Source: Lysobacter sp. BMK333-48F3
Lineage (GTDB): Bacteria; Pseudomonadota; Gammaproteobacteria; Xanthomonadales; Xanthomonadaceae
Assembly: GCF_019733395.1 (NCBI RefSeq)
Contig: NZ_JAIHOO010000001.1
Location: 1,798,001 to 1,862,000, forward strand
Direction of reading: 5' to 3'
Length of the DNA stretch: 64,000 bases
In this document: piece after piece, positions 18,675 to 27,686 of the stretch
Numbering within the stretch: the stretch's first letter is position 1
Layout of the letters: each line of letters starts with the position of its first letter
Notes under the pieces: generated by a model
What the model saw: the letters and a program-made list of their open reading frames with translations, nothing else
What the model was told of the DNA's origin: nothing
Database searches by the model: none
Position numbers and translations under genes: made by a program

Positions 18675-19363
18675 CGGGACGGCTCCTTGCGTTCCGTGCC
18701 GTCGCCGGCCGGAGTCTTGCTGTCGCTGGGTTTCGGGTCGGCCATTCTGAGGCCTGCAGGCTTCAACCGTACTTGCATGGTGAAGCGGACCCGGTCGCCG
18801 AGCGCGAGCTGCCAGCCGTCCAGGCGGTAGTCGTAGCGGCTGACGCTGCCGTAGGCGTAGGCGTCGCAGTCCTCGCCCGGGCGGGCGCAGGCGCCGGGGG
18901 GCAGGACGAAGGTTTCCCAGCGGCTGACCCCGTGCAGGGTCAGCCGGCCGCGCAGCGGCCCGCCGGTGCGGACCAGGTCGGCGGCGTGCGGTTCGGACAC
19001 GAACTCGATGGTCGGGTAGCGGGCGGCGTCGAAGAAACGCTCGCCGCGCGCCAGCCGGGTGTAGCGCTCGGATTCGCCGACGACCACGGCGGTGGTGGCC
19101 AGGCGGATGCGGACCTGGTGGCGGCCGTCGGCGAGGGTCGCGACCTCGCCTTCGTAGCGTGGGAACTCGCCGTTGACCTTCTGCCCCCAGCGGGTGCGCA
19201 GTTCGAAACCGAAACGGGTGTGCAGCGGGTCGAAGCCCTGGCTGTGCGCCACCGCGGACGGTTGCGCCAGGCCCGCGCCGGCGCACAGCGCCAGCGCGAT
19301 GCCGCCCAGGGTCCGCCGGACCCGGCCTCGCCAGCGCATCGGCGCCGGCGCCGCCGGGTTCAC
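18671..19363 (-). CDS. YceI-family periplasmic protein
   Basis: About 230 residues from a GTG that overlaps the SixA stop (GTGA, 19360-19363); an ATG 24 bases further in (19339) is an alternative start. A hydrophobic signal (GGIALALCAGAGLAQP) precedes the domain. YceI features include HTRFGFELRTRWGQKVNGEFPRYEG-like strands, ERFFDAARYPTIEFVSE, and LRGRLTLHGV. The family is a lipocalin-like barrel that binds polyisoprenoid or similar lipids in the periplasm. The tail (KPSDSKTPAGDGTERK) is low complexity. Confidence 0.87.
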
Positions 19364-19836
19364 GGCCACCAGAACTGGCTGAGCTGGGCGATGCCCGGTT
19401 CCAGGCCGGTGCCGGCCGGCACGGTGAGCACGGCGATGCCCGCCGGCGGCATGCCGCGATAGTCGCCGGACTGGCCGCTGTAGAGCAGCGCCGCCAGCCG
19501 TTCCAGGCCCGGGTTGTGGCCCACCAGCATCAGCCGCTCGGCTTCCAGGTGGGTGTCGGCCAGGCCGATCAGGGTGCCCGGCGTGGCCTCGTAGATCGAC
19601 GGCTCGATGCGCTGTTCGACATAGCCGACCGCGCCGAGCACGGCTTCGAGGGTCTCGCGGGTGCGCCGCGACGGCGAGCACAGCACGCAGTCGGGCACCA
19701 GTTTGTTCTGCGCCAGCCAGCGCCCGGCGGCTTCGGCTTCGGCCAGCCCCTCGGCGGACAGCGGGCGGTCGAGGTCGGCCTGGCCTTGGGCGGCGGGCTC
19801 GGCGTGGGCGTGACGCAGCAGGATCAATTCGCGCAT
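19360..19836 (-). CDS. SixA-like histidine phosphatase
   Basis: 158 residues from ATG 19836 (MRELILLRHAHAEP). The RHA motif carries the phospho-accepting histidine, and DRPLSAEGLAEAEAAG, CSPSRRTRETLEA and LMLVGHNPGLERLAALL complete the phosphoglycerate-mutase-like active site. SixA proteins remove phosphate from histidine phosphotransfer domains; small-molecule phosphatases of this fold are an alternative. It is first in the three-gene overlapping unit with YceI and the PLD-like lipoprotein. An in-frame extension upstream to 19899 lacks a ribosome site and is rejected. Confidence 0.88.
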   Translation of the reverse strand: MRELILLRHAHAEPAAQGQADLDRPLSAEGLAEAEAAGRWLAQNKLVPDCVLCSPSRRTRETLEAVLGAVGYVEQRIEPSIYEATPGTLIGLADTHLEAERLMLVGHNPGLERLAALLYSGQSGDYRGMPPAGIAVLTVPAGTGLEPGIAQLSQFWWP

Positions 19837-19993
19837 GAGAGCCAGTGTGGTGAGGAAAGGAATCGGACCGCGGCGGGGGCGCGAAGGTCGTCGAAGCATG
19901 CCTGTCGGCGCCGCCGAAGGGTAGCGGCGCGACGGCGGCAGGCGCGTGAACGCGCGCCGCGCAAGGCGGCGCCGGCGCGCGCGGGCGGAAGGC

Positions 19994-20623
19994 TTACTTG
20001 CGGATCCACTTCAGCAGCGGTTGCCAGTCGGCCTGATGGTCGCGGATCTGCTGCGAGTGGTAGTCGAACAGGCTCTTGCCCAGCGCGGTCATGACCACGT
20101 AGGCCTGGCTGTCGCGGATCTGCCCGACCACCGGATACGGCCACTCGCGCAGCAACTCGACCGCCTGCTGCGAGGCGTTGGTCCAGGGCTTGAGCTTGTT
20201 GCCGACCAGGCCGACCCGGAGCTGGCCGCGGCGCACCCGCGGGTGCTGGGCCAGGGTGTCGAGGAAGGGCACGGTGGCCTCGATGTCCAGGGTCGAGGGC
20301 TGCACCGGCACCAGCACCGCGTCGGCGATTTCGAGAAACCCGTCCAGGTCGTCGGCCATCGCCCCGGCCGGCGCGTCGATGACCGTGCGCTGGGCGTCTT
20401 CGGGCAGCTGCTTGCGCCAGGCCTTCTTGCGCGTGCCGTCCAGCGGCAGGACCGCGCTTTCCAGCACCGAGCGGCGCTGTGCCCAGCGGGTCGAGGAGCC
20501 CTGCGGATCGGCGTCGATCAAGGCCGTGCGCAACCCGTCCAAGGCCGCCTGCGCGGCGAGATGGGTCGCGATCGTGGTCTTGCCGACCCCGCCCTTGGAA
20601 CTGGCCACCAGCACGGTCTTCAT
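19994..20623 (-). CDS. Orphan ParA-family ATPase
   Basis: 209 residues from ATG 20623. The deviant Walker A (SSKGGVGKTTIATHLAA) is at the N-terminus, followed by ALIDADPQGSSTRWAQRR and the Walker B-like TVIDAPAG. The C-terminal portion (GQIRDSQAYVVMTALGKSL) is typical of short ParA/Soj-type ATPases. No parB, parS array or replication gene is nearby, so it is not an obvious partition pair; such orphans often position cellular or polar complexes. It stands alone with 71 bases to the lipoprotein gene's stop codon upstream. Confidence 0.9.
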   Translation of the reverse strand: MKTVLVASSKGGVGKTTIATHLAAQAALDGLRTALIDADPQGSSTRWAQRRSVLESAVLPLDGTRKKAWRKQLPEDAQRTVIDAPAGAMADDLDGFLEIADAVLVPVQPSTLDIEATVPFLDTLAQHPRVRRGQLRVGLVGNKLKPWTNASQQAVELLREWPYPVVGQIRDSQAYVVMTALGKSLFDYHSQQIRDHQADWQPLLKWIRK

Positions 20624-20691
20624 GCGAGCTCCCCTCCGGAAGGAACCCGCAGCGTACACCGGGGGCGGGGGCGGGTCATCACGGGGGCGGA

Positions 20692-21948
20692 CTACGGTGT
20701 CGGGCCGTCGCCGGCAGGTGGGCGATCAGTCGGGATGGGAGGCATGCGGCCGGTCAGGATCAACGCGCGCCCCCTAGGGTGCTCGGGCAGCCAGCCCGGT
20801 GGAGCGTCGCCCCGCCCGCGCCGTTCCAATTCGGCGCGCAGCGCCGGAACCTCGCCGTGCTCGCGGATCGCCCAGGCCAGCGTCGGCGACGAGATCTCGG
20901 CCGCGTTGGTGCGCAGCCAATGCGATTGACGCAGGCGCTCGCGCCACAGGGCGGCATCCGGCCCGTCCGGCGTCAACAACACCATCCGCGTGGTACCCAT
21001 CGCCTGCGCGAGCAGGCTGTCGCCGTCTGCGATCAGCCTCATGACCGCACGGCAGGGCGCAAGCCGGGTCGAACCCGGCGCCAGCACGACGCCGGGAGAG
21101 CAGTTTTCGAAGGTTCGGCCGAAAGTCTGGATCCCCACGGCGGTGGCGTAGGAGGCTACAAGCGCCGGGCCGAGTTGCGCCGCTGGTGTGGAGTCGGGAA
21201 TTTCCAGCATGTGCCGTAGCGCTGTCTCGGCGTGGTGATCGAGCGGTGGCCATGGCACGGCCTGCAGGGCGCGCAGCGTCTCGCGGCTGGTCCCGGCCAG
21301 ATGGTCGTCATAGCGGCTCGCCTGGGCGGCTCGGTTCAGGACTGCCGTATCCGTTTGCGAGCCGGCCGCCGCAGGTGCGGCCCGGTCCAGGGCCAGTAGC
21401 CAGACCGCGGCATTGTCAGGCTCGATCTGCTGCAGGCGATCGATCGCGGGGCCCGGTTCGCATCCGTCGACGCCCAGGCAATCGATCGCCTCGAGCCAGG
21501 CGACCAGGGCCCGGTGTTCGGACAGATCGCGTGCGCGCACCAGAGCGTCGCGACGCCGCGACGGATCGAACGGTGGGTCCGACTCGATCAATGGCAGCAG
21601 CAGGGCGATATCGAGGTGGTCGCGGGCCTGGCCGCGCGCGGCCAGTTTGTGCAGATGCGCTTTCAGAGCGGCCGAGATGTCGTCGGTCAGCCGGGCCATG
21701 GCCTTGGCTGCCGCAGGCGCGGTCGAAACCGTAGCGGCCTGACCTTCGCGTCGATGGCTGGCTCGGTCCGCGGACGCGGCGGCGGTGCGGTCCGCCTGGG
21801 CAGCGGCAGCGGCAGCGGCGGCGGTCGGCGCCGACGTGCCGGCTCGATCGGAGGGGGGCGCGCTGCAGGCGCACAGTAAGGCCAGCCAGGCCAGTGACTG
21901 CGCGAAGCGTGGGCGCAAGCCGGTCGCGCGACGGTGCGAATCCCTCAT
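20692..21948 (-). CDS. Hypothetical lipoprotein
   Basis: 418 residues. The start ATG (21948) overlaps the stop of the AEC transporter gene (ATGA), so the two are translationally coupled. The N-terminus has a lipobox (LALLCACSAP) followed by an Ala/Thr linker. The rest is helical, TPR-like in feel but without clear TPR consensus (HLDIALLLPLIESDPPFD, AVWLLALDRAAPAAAGS, LRALQAVPWPPLDHHAET). I do not recognise the family. Codon bias is slightly less extreme than in the neighbours, as the mixed third positions near 21100-21500 show. Confidence 0.75.
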   Translation of the reverse strand: MRDSHRRATGLRPRFAQSLAWLALLCACSAPPSDRAGTSAPTAAAAAAAAQADRTAAASADRASHRREGQAATVSTAPAAAKAMARLTDDISAALKAHLHKLAARGQARDHLDIALLLPLIESDPPFDPSRRRDALVRARDLSEHRALVAWLEAIDCLGVDGCEPGPAIDRLQQIEPDNAAVWLLALDRAAPAAAGSQTDTAVLNRAAQASRYDDHLAGTSRETLRALQAVPWPPLDHHAETALRHMLEIPDSTPAAQLGPALVASYATAVGIQTFGRTFENCSPGVVLAPGSTRLAPCRAVMRLIADGDSLLAQAMGTTRMVLLTPDGPDAALWRERLRQSHWLRTNAAEISSPTLAWAIREHGEVPALRAELERRGRGDAPPGWLPEHPRGRALILTGRMPPIPTDRPPAGDGPTP

Positions 21949-22856
21949 CCGTTGGCTCCGATACCCGCCCACAGCGGCAGGGTCAGCAGGGACAGCAGCA
22001 GGCCGTAGCCGACCATCGCCGCGGCCAGGCGCGGGGCCAGGTTGTGGGCGATGGCCAGGGCGCCGGCGGTGACCATCGACGGCATCGCCGATTCCAGCAC
22101 CACGGTGCGGGCCCCTTCGCCGTGCAGGCCGAGCCAGGGCAGCAGCAGCCAGGCCAGGGCCGGCATCAGCGCCAGTTTCAGCGCCAGGCCGGCGGCCAGC
22201 GGCTTGAGTTCTTCGCGCGGCAGGGCCAGCTTCACCGACAGGCCGATCGTCAGCATCGCCAGCGGCAGCAGGGCGTCGGACAGGCGCTGCAGGCCGCCGG
22301 CGATCCAGGCCGGCGGCTCGGCCGGCATGACGCTGAAGCCGATCAGCAGCGCCCACAGCGGCGGGAAGCGCAGTACCCGGCGCAGCATGTCGCGCGGGCC
22401 GGGGCGGGCGTCGCCGCCGTAGCGGGCCAGCACCCACAGGCCGAAGGTCGACAGGATCAGGAAGGCGCCGAACTGGTCGTAGACCACCGCATAGGGCAGG
22501 GCGTGTTCGCCTATCAGGGCGCGGGTCAGCGGGTAGCCGAGGAAGCTGGTGTTGCCCAGGGCCACGGTCAGCAGCAGCACCGCGTGTTCGTCGCGGCGCA
22601 GTTTCAGCAGCCGCGCCAGCAGTCCGACCAGCAGCACGGTCGCGCCGAGCAGCAGCCAGGGCACCGCGGCGACGCCGAGCAGGGCCGGCTCCAGTTGCAG
22701 GCGCGGCGCGTAGCGCAGCACCGCGGCCGGCAGGCAGACGTAGAGCACGACCAGGTTCAGGGTCTGGGCGGCGTTGTCCGGCAGCGCACGCAGGCGCTGG
22801 AACGAATAGCCCAGCGCCAGCATGGCCAGGATCAGGGCGAAGGCGTCGAAGGCCAT
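21945..22856 (-). CDS. AEC-family (auxin efflux carrier-like) transporter
   Basis: 303 residues and about ten hydrophobic segments. Membrane helices run from FALILAMLALGYSFQRL through LNLVVLYVCLPAAVLRY (the family's conserved Asn-x-x-x-Tyr-x-x-x-Pro region) to LAAAMVGYGLLLSLLTLPLW. VVLESAMPSMVTAGALAIAHN is the conserved second-half motif. The family exports or takes up small organic acids across the inner membrane; the substrate is unknown. It precedes and overlaps the lipoprotein gene. Confidence 0.88.
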   Translation of the reverse strand: MAFDAFALILAMLALGYSFQRLRALPDNAAQTLNLVVLYVCLPAAVLRYAPRLQLEPALLGVAAVPWLLLGATVLLVGLLARLLKLRRDEHAVLLLTVALGNTSFLGYPLTRALIGEHALPYAVVYDQFGAFLILSTFGLWVLARYGGDARPGPRDMLRRVLRFPPLWALLIGFSVMPAEPPAWIAGGLQRLSDALLPLAMLTIGLSVKLALPREELKPLAAGLALKLALMPALAWLLLPWLGLHGEGARTVVLESAMPSMVTAGALAIAHNLAPRLAAAMVGYGLLLSLLTLPLWAGIGANG

Positions 22857-23222
22857 GGGTGGGTAAGTCGTCGATACGCGGAAGTGCCTCAGGCGATGGT
22901 CGCGGTTGCGGGGCGCGGGCTCAAGGCGGCTTTTGGGTTAGGGGCGGTAGGGGGGCGTTCGAGCGGAGGGGAGAGCAAAAAGCAAAAGCAAATCCCCCCT
23001 GGCCCCCCTTTTCCAAAGGGGGGAACCCCATCTTGTGTCGGCGCCTGCTGTCGCCGGCGTGGAGTCGGCTTGGAGCCGGCGTGGATGGTGCCGTTGCCCC
23101 CTTTACAAAAGGGGGCGGCGACCGCGCAGCGGGCGCGGGGGATTTGCTTTTGCTCTTGCTCCTGCTTCGGCAGTCCAGCCGCAGCGCCCGTATCATGGGT
23201 GTTCCACGGAAGACCTGCCCCG
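22857..23222. repeat. Non-coding gap with a G-tract palindromic element
   Basis: From about 22975 to 23150 the element reads AAAGCAAATCCCCCC, then CCCCTTTTCCAAAGGGGGG (hairpin), a spacer, CCCCCTTTACAAAAGGGGG (second hairpin), then GGGGGATTTGCTTTTGC. The outer arms are inverted copies. It lies between divergent genes (AEC transporter and Ycf46-like ATPase). No other signal is seen. Confidence 0.75.
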
Positions 23223-24707
23223 ATGAGCGACCTGCAAGACCTGACCGCGCTGATCCGCTCCAATACCGCCCTGATCGTGATCGAGACCCGCGACGAAGCG
23301 CGCGTGGTCGAGCTGTTCCGCCAGGCGCTGATGAACGTCTGGCGCGCGCTGCATCGCTGGTCGATCACCGAGGGCCTGCGCCGGATCGATCTGGATCGCG
23401 AAGACCAGGCCGAGACCGCGCCGGACATCTCGACCACCTTGCAGGCGATCCGCGAGGCCGACCAGCGCGGCATCTATCTGCTGTTCGACGCCCATCCCTA
23501 CCTGGGCTACGCCAGCACCCAGCGCCAGCTGCGCGAGATCGCCCAGCGCCGCGACTGCGAGCCGCACGTGCTGGTGCTGGTCGGGCATCAGGTCGAGCTG
23601 CCGCCGGACCTGGATTCGCTGGCGGTGCGCTTCGCGCCGCGCCTGCCCGACGCCAACGCCCTGCTCAAGCTGGTGCGCGAGGAAGCGGCCAACTACATGC
23701 GCGAGCACGGCGGCCGCCGGGTCGAGAGCGATGCCGAGGCGGTCGAGCAGATCGTGCGCAACCTGCGCGGCCTGGACCTGGTCGACGCGCGCCGCATCGC
23801 CCGCCATCTGATCTTCCGCGACGGCGCGATCGGTCCGGACGACCTGCCGGAACTGGCCAAGCTCAAGTTCGAGTTGCTCAACCGCTCCGGTCATCTGCAT
23901 TACGAATACGACAGCGCGCGCATGAGCGAAGTCGCCGGTGCGCGCCGGCTCAAGCGTTGGGTCGAACAGCGCCGCAGCGTGTTCACCGGCGCGCAGCCGC
24001 CGCCGGGCCTGGATCCGCCCAAGGGGATGCTGCTGCTCGGCGTGCAGGGCTGCGGCAAGTCGATGCTGGCCAAGGCGGTCGCTTCCGGTTTCGGCGTGCC
24101 TCTGCTGCGCCTGGACTTCGGCACCCTGTACGACAAGTTCCACGGCGAGACCGAAAAGAACCTGCGCGCCGCGCTGGCCTCGGCCGAGCAGTTGGCGCCG
24201 GCGGTGCTGTGGATCGACGAAATCGAGAAGGGCCTGGCCTCCGGCGGCGAGGGCGACGGCGGCGTGTCGCGGCGCGTGCTCGGCTATCTGCTGACCTGGA
24301 TGGCCGAGCGCAAATCCAGGCTGTTCCTGGTCGCGACCGCGAACCAGATCGAGGCGTTGCCGCCGGAACTGCTGCGCAAGGGCCGCTTCGATGAGATCTT
24401 CTTCGTCGACCTGCCGGTGGCAGAGGTGCGCGAGGAACTGTTCGCGACCCATCTGCGCAAGCGCGCGCTGGAGCCGCAGCAGTTCGATCTGCCCGCGCTG
24501 GCCGCGGCCAGCGAGGGCTTCTCGGGCGCCGAGATCGAACAGGCCATCGTCGCCGCGCTCTATGCCGCGCATGCGGCCGGTGCGCCGCTGTCGGACTTCG
24601 TCCTGCGCGGCGAGCTCAAGCAGACCCGGCCGCTGTCGGTGGTGATGGCCGAGCAGGTCGAGGCATTGCGCGAATGGGCGCGCGGGCGCACGGTGGCGGC
24701 GGACTGA
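23223..24707 (+). CDS. Ycf46-like AAA ATPase
   Basis: 494 residues from ATG 23223. Residues 1-230 form a non-AAA N-domain ([45 protein letters not shown]) typical of the chloroplast Ycf46/cyanobacterial family. The C-terminal AAA module has Walker A GVQGCGKS near residue 275, Walker [11 protein letters not shown], sensor 1 LFLVATANQ, and [16 protein letters not shown] with the arginine finger. The substrate is unknown; in cyanobacteria the family has been linked to carbon uptake control. A small hypothetical gene follows after 26 bases and is probably co-transcribed. Confidence 0.88.
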   Translation: MSDLQDLTALIRSNTALIVIETRDEARVVELFRQALMNVWRALHRWSITEGLRRIDLDREDQAETAPDISTTLQAIREADQRGIYLLFDAHPYLGYASTQRQLREIAQRRDCEPHVLVLVGHQVELPPDLDSLAVRFAPRLPDANALLKLVREEAANYMREHGGRRVESDAEAVEQIVRNLRGLDLVDARRIARHLIFRDGAIGPDDLPELAKLKFELLNRSGHLHYEYDSARMSEVAGARRLKRWVEQRRSVFTGAQPPPGLDPPKGMLLLGVQGCGKSMLAKAVASGFGVPLLRLDFGTLYDKFHGETEKNLRAALASAEQLAPAVLWIDEIEKGLASGGEGDGGVSRRVLGYLLTWMAERKSRLFLVATANQIEALPPELLRKGRFDEIFFVDLPVAEVREELFATHLRKRALEPQQFDLPALAAASEGFSGAEIEQAIVAALYAAHAAGAPLSDFVLRGELKQTRPLSVVMAEQVEALREWARGRTVAAD

Positions 24708-24733
24708 GCCGGGTCGAGGTTGGGGAGGCGGCG

Positions 24734-25135
24734 ATGCGCCTGCTGGTGACGGATTGGTGCAGGGACTGGCGCGGCGAACGGCCCCAGCAGCCGCTGTCGA
24801 ACCGGCTCGAGCTGGACCACCCCAAGAGCGCGTTGGTCGTCTATCTGAACCTGGCCAACGGCAACTACGAAGAGGCCTGCATCGAATCGGATTCGCCGCA
24901 GGCGCTGGACACCTGGCGCGGGGCCCTGCAAGGCGCCGGCGGCGCCGAGCGGGTCGAGCCGGACGCGGCGATGCGCGCTTCGTGCATGTACCGGGCCGGT
25001 TACGAGGCCTACGACCAGGGCGGCAACTGGTTGTTCGTCAATCCCATGCAGCGGCCGGAGCTGTTCGAGGACGAATCCGAGTACCAGCGCTATCTGGCCG
25101 AATTCGCGCTGTGCGGCGTCATCCGCGGCGCTTGA
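24734..25135 (+). CDS. Hypothetical protein downstream of the AAA ATPase
   Basis: 133 residues from ATG 24734 with a GGGGAGG ribosome site. The sequence is acidic, with aromatic clusters (LVTDWCRDWRGERP, ASCMYRAGYEAYDQGGNWLFVNP). No signal peptide, membrane segment or known motif is visible. Its last 17 bases overlap the convergent gamma-glutamylcyclotransferase gene. It is possibly a partner of the ATPase, from spacing only. Confidence 0.7.
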   Translation: MRLLVTDWCRDWRGERPQQPLSNRLELDHPKSALVVYLNLANGNYEEACIESDSPQALDTWRGALQGAGGAERVEPDAAMRASCMYRAGYEAYDQGGNWLFVNPMQRPELFEDESEYQRYLAEFALCGVIRGA

Positions 25136-25472
25136 CGTACACCCAGGCGCGTTGGCCCGAGGCCAGCTCGGCCAGCACGCGTTCGTACTCGTCCACTTCG
25201 TATTCGTCGGCCTGCGCCAGTTCGGCGGCGCTGATCGCGAACACCGTGCCGTCGACGCGGTCGTGCGGGTCGCCGCTGGCTTCGACGATGGGGTGATAGG
25301 CCTCGCCGCTGGTGGCGACGACCTGCGGGTCTTCGATCCGCACCATGGTGCGGCGGAAGCCGGTCAAGGCGTCGGCCCGGCCCTGCAGCAGGCGGCCGAA
25401 GGTGGCCTGCTGCACCGCCGGCAGTTGCAGGGTGCCGTAGGAGAACAGGCGTTGGTCGTAGGCGTCGGTCAT
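25119..25472 (-). CDS. Gamma-glutamylcyclotransferase, AIG2/GGCT-like
   Basis: 117 residues. The substrate-binding loop FSYGTLQ lies at residues 10-16 and the catalytic acid is in QADEYEVDEYERV near residue 90, the two signature sites of the fold. VDGTVFAIS is the expected central strand. The family turns gamma-glutamyl amines into 5-oxoproline plus the free amine. A gamma-glutamyltransferase gene lies 220 bases away on the same strand, so the two could work on gamma-glutamyl peptides from glutathione, though a REP doublet separates them. Confidence 0.88.
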   Translation of the reverse strand: MTDAYDQRLFSYGTLQLPAVQQATFGRLLQGRADALTGFRRTMVRIEDPQVVATSGEAYHPIVEASGDPHDRVDGTVFAISAAELAQADEYEVDEYERVLAELASGQRAWVYVKRRG

Positions 25473-25503
25473 GATGGAGTTCGAGGTAAGGAAGCGGAGG
25501 CTC

Positions 25504-25663
25504 TTGTAGGAGCGGCGTGAGCCGCGACCACCGAAGCGGTGTGCGACAGCGTTCCGACCGAAACCCGTTCGACCGACACGCTGCGCAGATCCTGTTTGCC
25601 GGGCTGCGGCGGCAGCGCTTGCGTTCGTCGCTGCGGTGGTCGCGGCTCACGCCGCTCCTACAA
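25504..25663. repeat. REP doublet, copy 2
   Basis: Arms 25504-25533 and 25634-25663 are exact 30-base inverted repeats beginning TTGTAGGAGCGGCGTGAGCC; pairing continues with a mismatch further inside. It is the same family as 3707-3860 and lies between two minus-strand genes, ggt and the cyclotransferase. Confidence 0.85.
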
Positions 25664-25695
25664 GGAGCGACGTGCGCCGCCGAGAAGGCCGCCGA

Positions 25696-27435
25696 TCAAT
25701 AACCGGCCGCCTGACCGTCCTTGCGCGACTCGCTGGCGCCGATGTAGCCGCCGTGCGGGTTGACCATGATCGCCTGGTAGCCGCCGTACGGCCCGTGGGC
25801 GAAGCGCACGCTGTGCCCGCGGCGCATCAACTCGCGCACGGTTTCGTACGGGTAGCCGGTCTCCAGGTCGAGCTCGCCGCCGTCGCTCATCGCGGTGGCC
25901 TGCCCGGCCGGTTCGGTCGAGCCGTCGTGCTGGATCCGAGGCGCGTCGCCGGCTTCCTGCAGGTTCATGCCGAAATCGATCAGGTTGATCAGGATCTGCG
26001 CATGCCCCTGCGGTTGCATCGCTCCGCCCATCACCCCGAACGACAGCCAGGGCTTGCCGTCCTTGGTCACGAACGCGGGAATGATGGTGTGGAACGGGCG
26101 CTTGCCCGGCGCGAACGAGTTCGGGTGCCCTTCCTTGAGCACGAACTGCTCGCCGCGGTCCTGGAAGATGAAGCCCAGTCCCGGCGGCGCCATGCCGCTG
26201 CCCATGCCGCGGTAATTGGACTGGATCAGCGAGACCATCATGCCGTCGGCGTCGGCCACGGTCATATAGATGGTGTCGCCCTGGTCGAGCTGCGCCGGCG
26301 TCGCCGGCTGCGCCTCGCGCAGCGCCTTGTCCATCGAGATCAGCTTGCGCCGCTGCGCGGCGTAGTCCTTGGAGATCAGCTTGGCCACCGGCGAAGATTT
26401 TTCGAACGCCGGGTCGGCGTACCAGCGCGCGCGGTCGGCGAAGGCCAGCTTCTTGGCTTCGGCGAACAGGTGCACGTGCTCGACGCTGCCGAAGCCGTGC
26501 GACTTCAGGTCGTAGCCTTCCAGGATGTTGAGGATCTGCAGCGCGGCGATGCCCTGGCCGTTCGGCGGCAGTTCCCAGACATCGTAGCCGCGGTAATTGC
26601 TGCTGACCGGCTCGACCCACTCGCCGCGGTGCTCGGCCAGGTCCTCGTAGCGCAGGAAGCCGTCGTTGGCCTTGAAATAGGCGTCGATGGTGCGGGCGAT
26701 GTCGCCCTTGTAGAACGCGTCGCGGCCGCCGCGCGCGATCTGTTCCAGAGTGTCGGCCAGGTTCGGGTTCTTCCACATCTCGCCGGTGCGCGGGGCGCGG
26801 CCGTCGAGGGTGAACTGTTCCTTGAAACCCGGCCACTTCGACAGCCGCGGCACCGAGGCGTTCCAGTAATAAGCGATCACCTCGTGCACCGGATGGCCTT
26901 CGCGCGCGTAACGGATCGCCGGCGCCAGGTTCTCGTTCATCGGCTTGCGGCCGAAGCGTTGGTGCAGGGCGAACCAGGCGTCGACCGTGCCGGGCACGGT
27001 GACCGGCAGCGGGCCGTGCGGCGGCACTTCCTTCAGCCCGCGCTTCTCGAACTCGGCCAGGCTCAGCGCCTTGGGCGAGCGGCCGGAGCCGTTGTAGCCG
27101 TAGAGCTTCTTGCTCTTGGGGTCCCACACGATCGCGAACAGGTCGCCGCCGATGCCGTTGCCGGTCGGTTCCATCAGCCCGAGCGCGGCGTTGGCGGCGA
27201 TCGCCGCGTCGATCGCGCTGCCGCCGGCCTTCATCGTGTCCAGCGCGATCTGGGTGGCCAGCGGGTGCGAGGTCGCGGCGATCGCGTGCGGGGCGTAGAC
27301 CTCGCTGCGGGTGGCGAAGGGCTGGCCGCCGATGCGGTCGGCCGCCGGCGCGGTGCCGGGCAGGGCGAGGGCGCAGGCCAGGGCGAGCGCGGCGCGCAGC
27401 GCCGGCCGGCGTCGCGCGGGGATCGTTCGGGACAT
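25696..27435 (-). CDS. ggt: Gamma-glutamyltransferase
   Basis: 579 residues, normal family length, with a Sec signal (LRAALALACALALPGTAPAA) for periplasmic export. It is made as a proenzyme that cleaves itself before a catalytic Thr; the likely site is GDTIYMTVADADGMMVSLIQ, with the Thr after GD starting the small subunit. NGIGGDLFAIVWD, the substrate-arm NSFAPGKRPFHTIIP and VMGGAMQPQGHAQILIN are family features. It hydrolyses or transpeptidates glutathione and other gamma-glutamyl compounds. It is divergent from the lipase gene. Confidence 0.95.
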   Translation of the reverse strand: MSRTIPARRRPALRAALALACALALPGTAPAADRIGGQPFATRSEVYAPHAIAATSHPLATQIALDTMKAGGSAIDAAIAANAALGLMEPTGNGIGGDLFAIVWDPKSKKLYGYNGSGRSPKALSLAEFEKRGLKEVPPHGPLPVTVPGTVDAWFALHQRFGRKPMNENLAPAIRYAREGHPVHEVIAYYWNASVPRLSKWPGFKEQFTLDGRAPRTGEMWKNPNLADTLEQIARGGRDAFYKGDIARTIDAYFKANDGFLRYEDLAEHRGEWVEPVSSNYRGYDVWELPPNGQGIAALQILNILEGYDLKSHGFGSVEHVHLFAEAKKLAFADRARWYADPAFEKSSPVAKLISKDYAAQRRKLISMDKALREAQPATPAQLDQGDTIYMTVADADGMMVSLIQSNYRGMGSGMAPPGLGFIFQDRGEQFVLKEGHPNSFAPGKRPFHTIIPAFVTKDGKPWLSFGVMGGAMQPQGHAQILINLIDFGMNLQEAGDAPRIQHDGSTEPAGQATAMSDGGELDLETGYPYETVRELMRRGHSVRFAHGPYGGYQAIMVNPHGGYIGASESRKDGQAAGY

Positions 27436-27503
27436 GAAGGCTCTCTCCAGGGGACGAGCGACGATAGCGCAGCCGGACCCGGCTACGCCCGGGCCGAAGG
27501 AAA

Positions 27504-27582
27504 GGGACGCAGGGGGTTAAGCCGCCTGGCTCATGCCGGTCGGCCGGCCGATGCCGCGGCGCGGCTTAACCCCCTCCGTCCC
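27504..27582. repeat. 22-bp inverted repeat between ggt and the lipase gene
   Basis: Arms 27504-27525 and 27561-27582 pair with one mismatch (21 of 22), centred on GGGGGTTAAGCCGC and GCGGCTTAACCCCC, with a 35-base GC-rich spacer. It lies between two divergent genes, so a terminator role for either is unlikely. Confidence 0.8.
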
Positions 27583-27594
27583 CGGGGGGGCGAC

Positions 27595-27610
27595 CTAGGG
27601 TCGACCCTAG
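27595..27610. promoter_or_regulatory. Perfect 16-bp palindrome upstream of the lipase
   Basis: CTAGGGTCGACCCTAG is a perfect dyad 76 bases before the lipase ATG and next to the 22-bp inverted repeat. Size and position suit an operator for a dimeric regulator; none can be named. Confidence 0.5.
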
Positions 27611-27686
27611 CTGGGGAAGGCACCAGCTTTGTGCCGATCTTGTCATCCCATACGCTGCCGTCCAGATAACGGAACAGGGCCTTGCC

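Noticed and set aside
19994..20623. ParA gene as part of a plasmid or chromosome partition locus
   Set aside because: No parB-like gene, parS-like repeats or replication gene was seen nearby.
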